Source: Prolixibacteraceae bacterium
Lineage (GTDB): Bacteria; Bacteroidota; Bacteroidia; Bacteroidales; Prolixibacteraceae
Reading direction: 5' to 3'
Assembly: GCA_028282195.1 (NCBI GenBank)
Contig: JANQII010000205.1
Coordinates: 1 to 54,179 of the forward strand
DNA length: 54,179 nucleotides
Of this stretch, positions 51,561-54,179 are shown in pieces. The notes below the pieces were generated by a model. That model was not told the origin of the DNA. It ran no database searches and was given only the letters and a program-made list of their open reading frames with translations. Numbering within the stretch: position 1 is the first letter of the stretch; every line of letters begins with the position of its first letter. The position numbers and the translations under genes were made by a program.

Positions 51561-51605
51561 ACAAAATTATTAAATTATTTTGTAATATTATTTACGAAAT
51601 AATAT
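51561..51605. promoter_or_regulatory. Promoter and two palindromic operators of the Panacea operon
   Basis: The -7 element TAATTTTG (minus strand, 51569-51562) lies 4 nt from the ATG at 51557. It is contained in an interrupted palindrome with arms ACAAAAT (51561-51567) and ATTTTGT (51577-51583) and matching inner bases. A second palindrome, ATATTATTT (51585-51593), ACG, AAATAATAT (51597-51605), has perfect 9-bp arms. Centres are about 23 bp apart. This looks like an autorepressor-binding region. Confidence 0.55.
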
Positions 51606-51645
51606 AGATTAGGTTATTTTTAAAACTATTCATTAATCGCTTATA

Positions 51646-52503
51646 CTAAAAGACATCTAGTAATTCAGCACTTAAGTATCCACTAGCAATTTCGCGAACT
51701 TCTCCGATCATTTGAATTTGCCAATCTTCATCAATTTGAAGTTTAAGCTCTCCGCCAGGCATTTTCATGGTCATGTTCCGCCCGGTCAAACCTTTCTTAA
51801 CCATCATTGCTGCAACAGCACTTGAAGAACTTCCTGATGCAAGTGTATAGCCAGCCCCACGTTCCCATATCAGTATTTCAACTTCTGAAGAAGAAAGGAC
51901 TTTAGCGAACTGGACATTAATGCGGTTTGGGAATTTAGGATGGTTTTCAATCTGGCTACCATACTCCATGATTTCATCAACGGATAATTCATCTTTTAAA
52001 ACAATGCAGTGCGGGTTACCCACCGAAACACAATTTATCGAGTAAGAAGTCCCGTTCAATTGCAATTCTTCATCCATACATTCTTGCTGATCGCTGTTAA
52101 CCGGCACTTTTTCGGACTCAAAAATAGCAGCACCCATATCCACTTTAATCATTCGGGCTTTACCCTTGTCGGTTTCAATAACTTCAGCCTGAACAACACC
52201 TCCAGGTGTATCAATACTGAAGGATCTATTTTTTGTGTATTCGTAGTCAAATAAGAATTTGGCAAAAATACGAAGTCCGTTCCCACTCTTCTCGGCCTCA
52301 GAACCATCCGGGTTTAAAATGCGCAAACCAAAATCAGCTTTATCAGAATCAACCAAAAGCAAAATTCCATCCGAACCAATGCCATAATGCACATCGCAAA
52401 TGGTTTTAATATTTTCTACATTCATTTCAAAGCTAATATCCTTGCTGTCCATAACGATATAATCGTTCCCCAGTCCATGCGATTTTACGAAAAAGTTCTT
52501 CAT
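51646..52503 (-). CDS. dapF: Diaminopimelate epimerase family protein lacking both catalytic cysteines
   Basis: A 285-residue DapF-fold protein. In known DapF, two cysteines interconvert LL- and meso-diaminopimelate, in the motifs CGNG and ACGTG. Here the first is Ser73 (NPDGSEAEKSGNGLRIF) and the second is Ser223 (ERGAGYTLASGSSSSAVAAM). I checked both codons (AGT and TCA). The other family motifs, KSHGLGNDYIVMD, GIGSDGILL and SVGNPHCIV, are present, and length is normal. Cys-to-Ser changes in DapF abolish or greatly lower epimerisation in studied enzymes, so this may be a divergent isomerase, or serine may work in this subfamily. It is divergent from dapL and near lysA. Confidence 0.88.
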   Translation of the reverse strand: MKNFFVKSHGLGNDYIVMDSKDISFEMNVENIKTICDVHYGIGSDGILLLVDSDKADFGLRILNPDGSEAEKSGNGLRIFAKFLFDYEYTKNRSFSIDTPGGVVQAEVIETDKGKARMIKVDMGAAIFESEKVPVNSDQQECMDEELQLNGTSYSINCVSVGNPHCIVLKDELSVDEIMEYGSQIENHPKFPNRINVQFAKVLSSSEVEILIWERGAGYTLASGSSSSAVAAMMVKKGLTGRNMTMKMPGGELKLQIDEDWQIQMIGEVREIASGYLSAELLDVF

Positions 52504-52529
52504 GTTTTTATTTAAGTTGGATGTTTTAA

Positions 52530-52537
52530 CAAAAGTA
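52530..52537 (-). promoter_or_regulatory. -7 element of the dapF-like gene
   Basis: CAAAAGTA on the plus strand is TACTTTTG on the minus strand, an exact TAnnTTTG match 26 nt before the start. The -33 element is weak. The 306-bp gap to dapL holds this and the dapL promoter. Confidence 0.45.
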
Positions 52538-52721
52538 ATAAGATTATTTGCCTATAAGCGTGATTGATGTCAAATGTATTGTTTTTGGTGACACCTTCGA
52601 TCTTAATTTTCCTATCTCAAAAACAGGAAAAACAAAATCACAGCCCAAAAGGTCGAAAGAAAATATAAACTTTACTAATTTCTAAATATTCACATCCATG
52701 TTGTTTAAATCCAATCACCAA

Positions 52722-52753
52722 TTGTGCGAAAGAAAAGCAAATTTATAACTTTG
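52722..52753 (+). promoter_or_regulatory. Promoter of dapL
   Basis: TTG (52722-52724), 21 bp, TAACTTTG (52746-52753). The -7 matches TAnnTTTG exactly, 56 nt before the ATG at 52810. Confidence 0.65.
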
Positions 52754-52809
52754 TCGTCCTTTGAATTTTCAGACTTAAAGAAAAGATTCAACAAAAAAAT
52801 AAAATTGAT

Positions 52810-54039
52810 ATGGCATTAATTAATGAACATTACCTGAAATTACAGGCTGGGTATTTATTCCCTGAGATTGGTCGTCGTGTAAGCGAATTCATTGCAGCTA
52901 ATCCTGATAAAAAAGTGATTAAAATGGGGATTGGTGACGTAACACAACCTCTTGTTCCTTCTGTTTTAAAAGCTTTTCACGAAGGTGTTGATGAGCAAGG
53001 ACAAGAAGCAAGCTTCAAGGGTTATGGTCCGGAACAAGGCTATGAATTTTTGCGCAAAGCGATAGCTGAGAATTCTTACCAGGCTAAGGGAATTGATATT
53101 CCTGCTGATGACATTATTGTTTCTGATGGTTCAAAGTGTGATACAGGTAATATTCAGGATATATTCGGAGCAGACAACAAAATAGCCATTTGCGACCCGG
53201 TTTATCCGGTTTATTCAGACACAACGGTAATGTCGGGCAAAACGGGTGCTTGCCAGGAAAATGGTTATTACGATGGCATTATTTACATGCCTTGTACCGA
53301 AGAGAATGGTTTTACCCCTGATCTTCCAACAGAGCGTCCTGATTTGATCTTCCTTTGCTACCCAAACAATCCAACCGGAACTGTTGCCAGCAAAGAGGAA
53401 TTGAAAAAGTGGGTGGATTACGCTCGTGCAAATAAAAGCATCATTTTATACGATGCAGCTTACGAAGCATTTATTACTGAAGATGGTATCCCCCGCTCAA
53501 TTTATGAAATTGAAGGTGCAAAAGAAGTAGCCATTGAGTTCAGAAGTTTTTCAAAAACTGCAGGTTTTACCGGAACACGTTGTGCTTATACGGTTATTCC
53601 TGAAGAAGTTAAAGCTTATGACAGTGAAGGCAATGCTCATTCTGTAAAGAAACTTTGGATGCGCCGTCATTCAACCAAATTCAATGGTGTTTCTTACCCG
53701 GTGCAAAAAGCTGCAGCTGCTATTTATACTCCTGAAGGGAAAAAGGAAGTTGAAGAAGTAATTGCTTATTATTTAGAGAATGCCCGTATTATGCGCGAAA
53801 GCCTGGCAGAAATTGGTTACATAGTTTATGGTGGAGTTAACGCTCCTTACGTTTGGGTGAAAAACAAAAACAATATGAGCTCCTGGGATTTCTTCGATAA
53901 AGTATTAAACGAAGCAAATATTGTTGGAACTCCGGGTTCTGGTTTTGGTCCTGCAGGGGAAGGTTATTTCCGTTTTTCTGCTTTTGCAGGCCGTGAAAAT
54001 GTGATTGAGGCAATGGGCAGAATTAAGAACTTGAGCTAA
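52810..54039 (+). CDS. dapL: LL-diaminopimelate aminotransferase
   Basis: A 409-residue fold-type I PLP aminotransferase that makes LL-diaminopimelate directly from tetrahydrodipicolinate, bypassing the succinylase/acetylase steps. It shows the DapL opening ([20 protein letters not shown]), [41 protein letters not shown] and the PLP-lysine region [16 protein letters not shown]. The product needs an epimerase to become meso-diaminopimelate for lysA and peptidoglycan, which makes the changed DapF next door interesting. A hairpin with a T-run follows the stop. Confidence 0.95.
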   Translation: MALINEHYLKLQAGYLFPEIGRRVSEFIAANPDKKVIKMGIGDVTQPLVPSVLKAFHEGVDEQGQEASFKGYGPEQGYEFLRKAIAENSYQAKGIDIPADDIIVSDGSKCDTGNIQDIFGADNKIAICDPVYPVYSDTTVMSGKTGACQENGYYDGIIYMPCTEENGFTPDLPTERPDLIFLCYPNNPTGTVASKEELKKWVDYARANKSIILYDAAYEAFITEDGIPRSIYEIEGAKEVAIEFRSFSKTAGFTGTRCAYTVIPEEVKAYDSEGNAHSVKKLWMRRHSTKFNGVSYPVQKAAAAIYTPEGKKEVEEVIAYYLENARIMRESLAEIGYIVYGGVNAPYVWVKNKNNMSSWDFFDKVLNEANIVGTPGSGFGPAGEGYFRFSAFAGRENVIEAMGRIKNLS

Positions 54040-54088
54040 GCGAAACTGCTTTACAGAAAGATTAAAAGAAAGCCTTTAAAAATAAATC

Positions 54089-54115
54089 ACTATGCATTGA
54101 AAATACATAGTTTTT
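54089..54115 (+). terminator. Terminator after dapL
   Basis: ACTATGCAT (54089-54097) pairs with ATACATAGT (54103-54111) with one mismatch and is followed by five T. Confidence 0.75.
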
Positions 54116-54118
54116 GAA

Positions 54119-54176
54119 GTTCGAATGCCTGCCTGTCGGATCTCCTCCCGTAGGGATGGCAGACAGGAAATTCGAA
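54119..54176. repeat. Imperfect palindrome at the window end
   Basis: TTCGAA (54120-54125) and TTCGAA (54171-54176) flank CCTGCCTGTC on the left and GGCAGACAGG on the right. The CCTGCCTG core also occurs in the hairpin at 37260-37278, so these may belong to one dispersed repeat family. Confidence 0.45.
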
Positions 54177-54179
54177 AAA

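Noticed and set aside
52504-52809. Lysine riboswitch ahead of dapL
   Set aside because: The region after the dapL promoter is only about 50 nt and shows no conserved multi-helix fold.

Overview
The window reads as a chromosomal segment of a Bacteroidota bacterium, most likely from the Bacteroidales/Marinilabiliales side (a Prolixibacteraceae-like organism is a guess). The reasons are AT-rich DNA, the near absence of Shine-Dalgarno sequences, promoter -7 elements of the form TAnnTTTG, Bacteroidota-type families (DUF2723, DUF6427-like, DUF5020-like, head-GIN, a bS16 with a long acidic tail), and lysine synthesis through LL-diaminopimelate aminotransferase. It is mostly ordinary chromosome. There is no CRISPR array, prophage or complete IS element.

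Layout. 1-1.6 kb: a GlxA-type AraC regulator divergent from a VOC protein. 1.7-9.4 kb: a co-directional run with a DUF2723 membrane protein, a polysaccharide deacetylase, purD, a DUF6427-like membrane protein and a NodU/CmcH carbamoyltransferase. 9.8-15.9 kb: a MacAB-TolC-like ABC efflux operon with two permease paralogues. 16-22 kb: a MITE-like element, a secreted protein, a purine permease with a probable outer-membrane channel, a Tat-exported aldo/keto reductase and an acyl-CoA ligase. 22-30.5 kb: DUF2461, ispD, and a tetR-TolC-adaptor-RND efflux operon. 30.6-39.4 kb: a C_GCAxxG_C_C protein, a lipoprotein, prfB with its programmed +1 frameshift, a GNAT protein, a polyphosphate kinase fused to an ArsC-like domain, a SpoU methyltransferase, an OxyR-like regulator, tRNA-Glu and rpsT. 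39.5-44.6 kb: a two-component system followed by two paralogous secreted carbohydrate-binding-like proteins and a third secreted protein, with a phased array of TGACA boxes between regulator and targets. 44.7-48.8 kb: rpsP, rimM, a head-GIN protein, a threonylcarbamoyl-AMP synthase and a glycosyltransferase. 49-54 kb: lysA, a Panacea-type toxin-antitoxin candidate, dapF and dapL.

The observations most worth following are: (i) a two-gene Panacea antitoxin plus two-helix membrane protein module, with two palindromes over its apparently leaderless promoter, set inside a lysine-biosynthesis cluster; (ii) a DapF whose two catalytic cysteines are both serine, beside DapL and LysA; (iii) an in-frame PPK1-ArsC fusion; (iv) a histidine kinase/response regulator pair next to helically phased TGACA repeats and tandem jelly-roll proteins; (v) several promoters whose -7 element lies only 4-5 nt from the start codon, implying leaderless mRNAs; (vi) compact, nested-hairpin intergenic elements and a 157-bp MITE-like repeat.

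All family assignments come from reading motifs by eye. No database or folding program was run.
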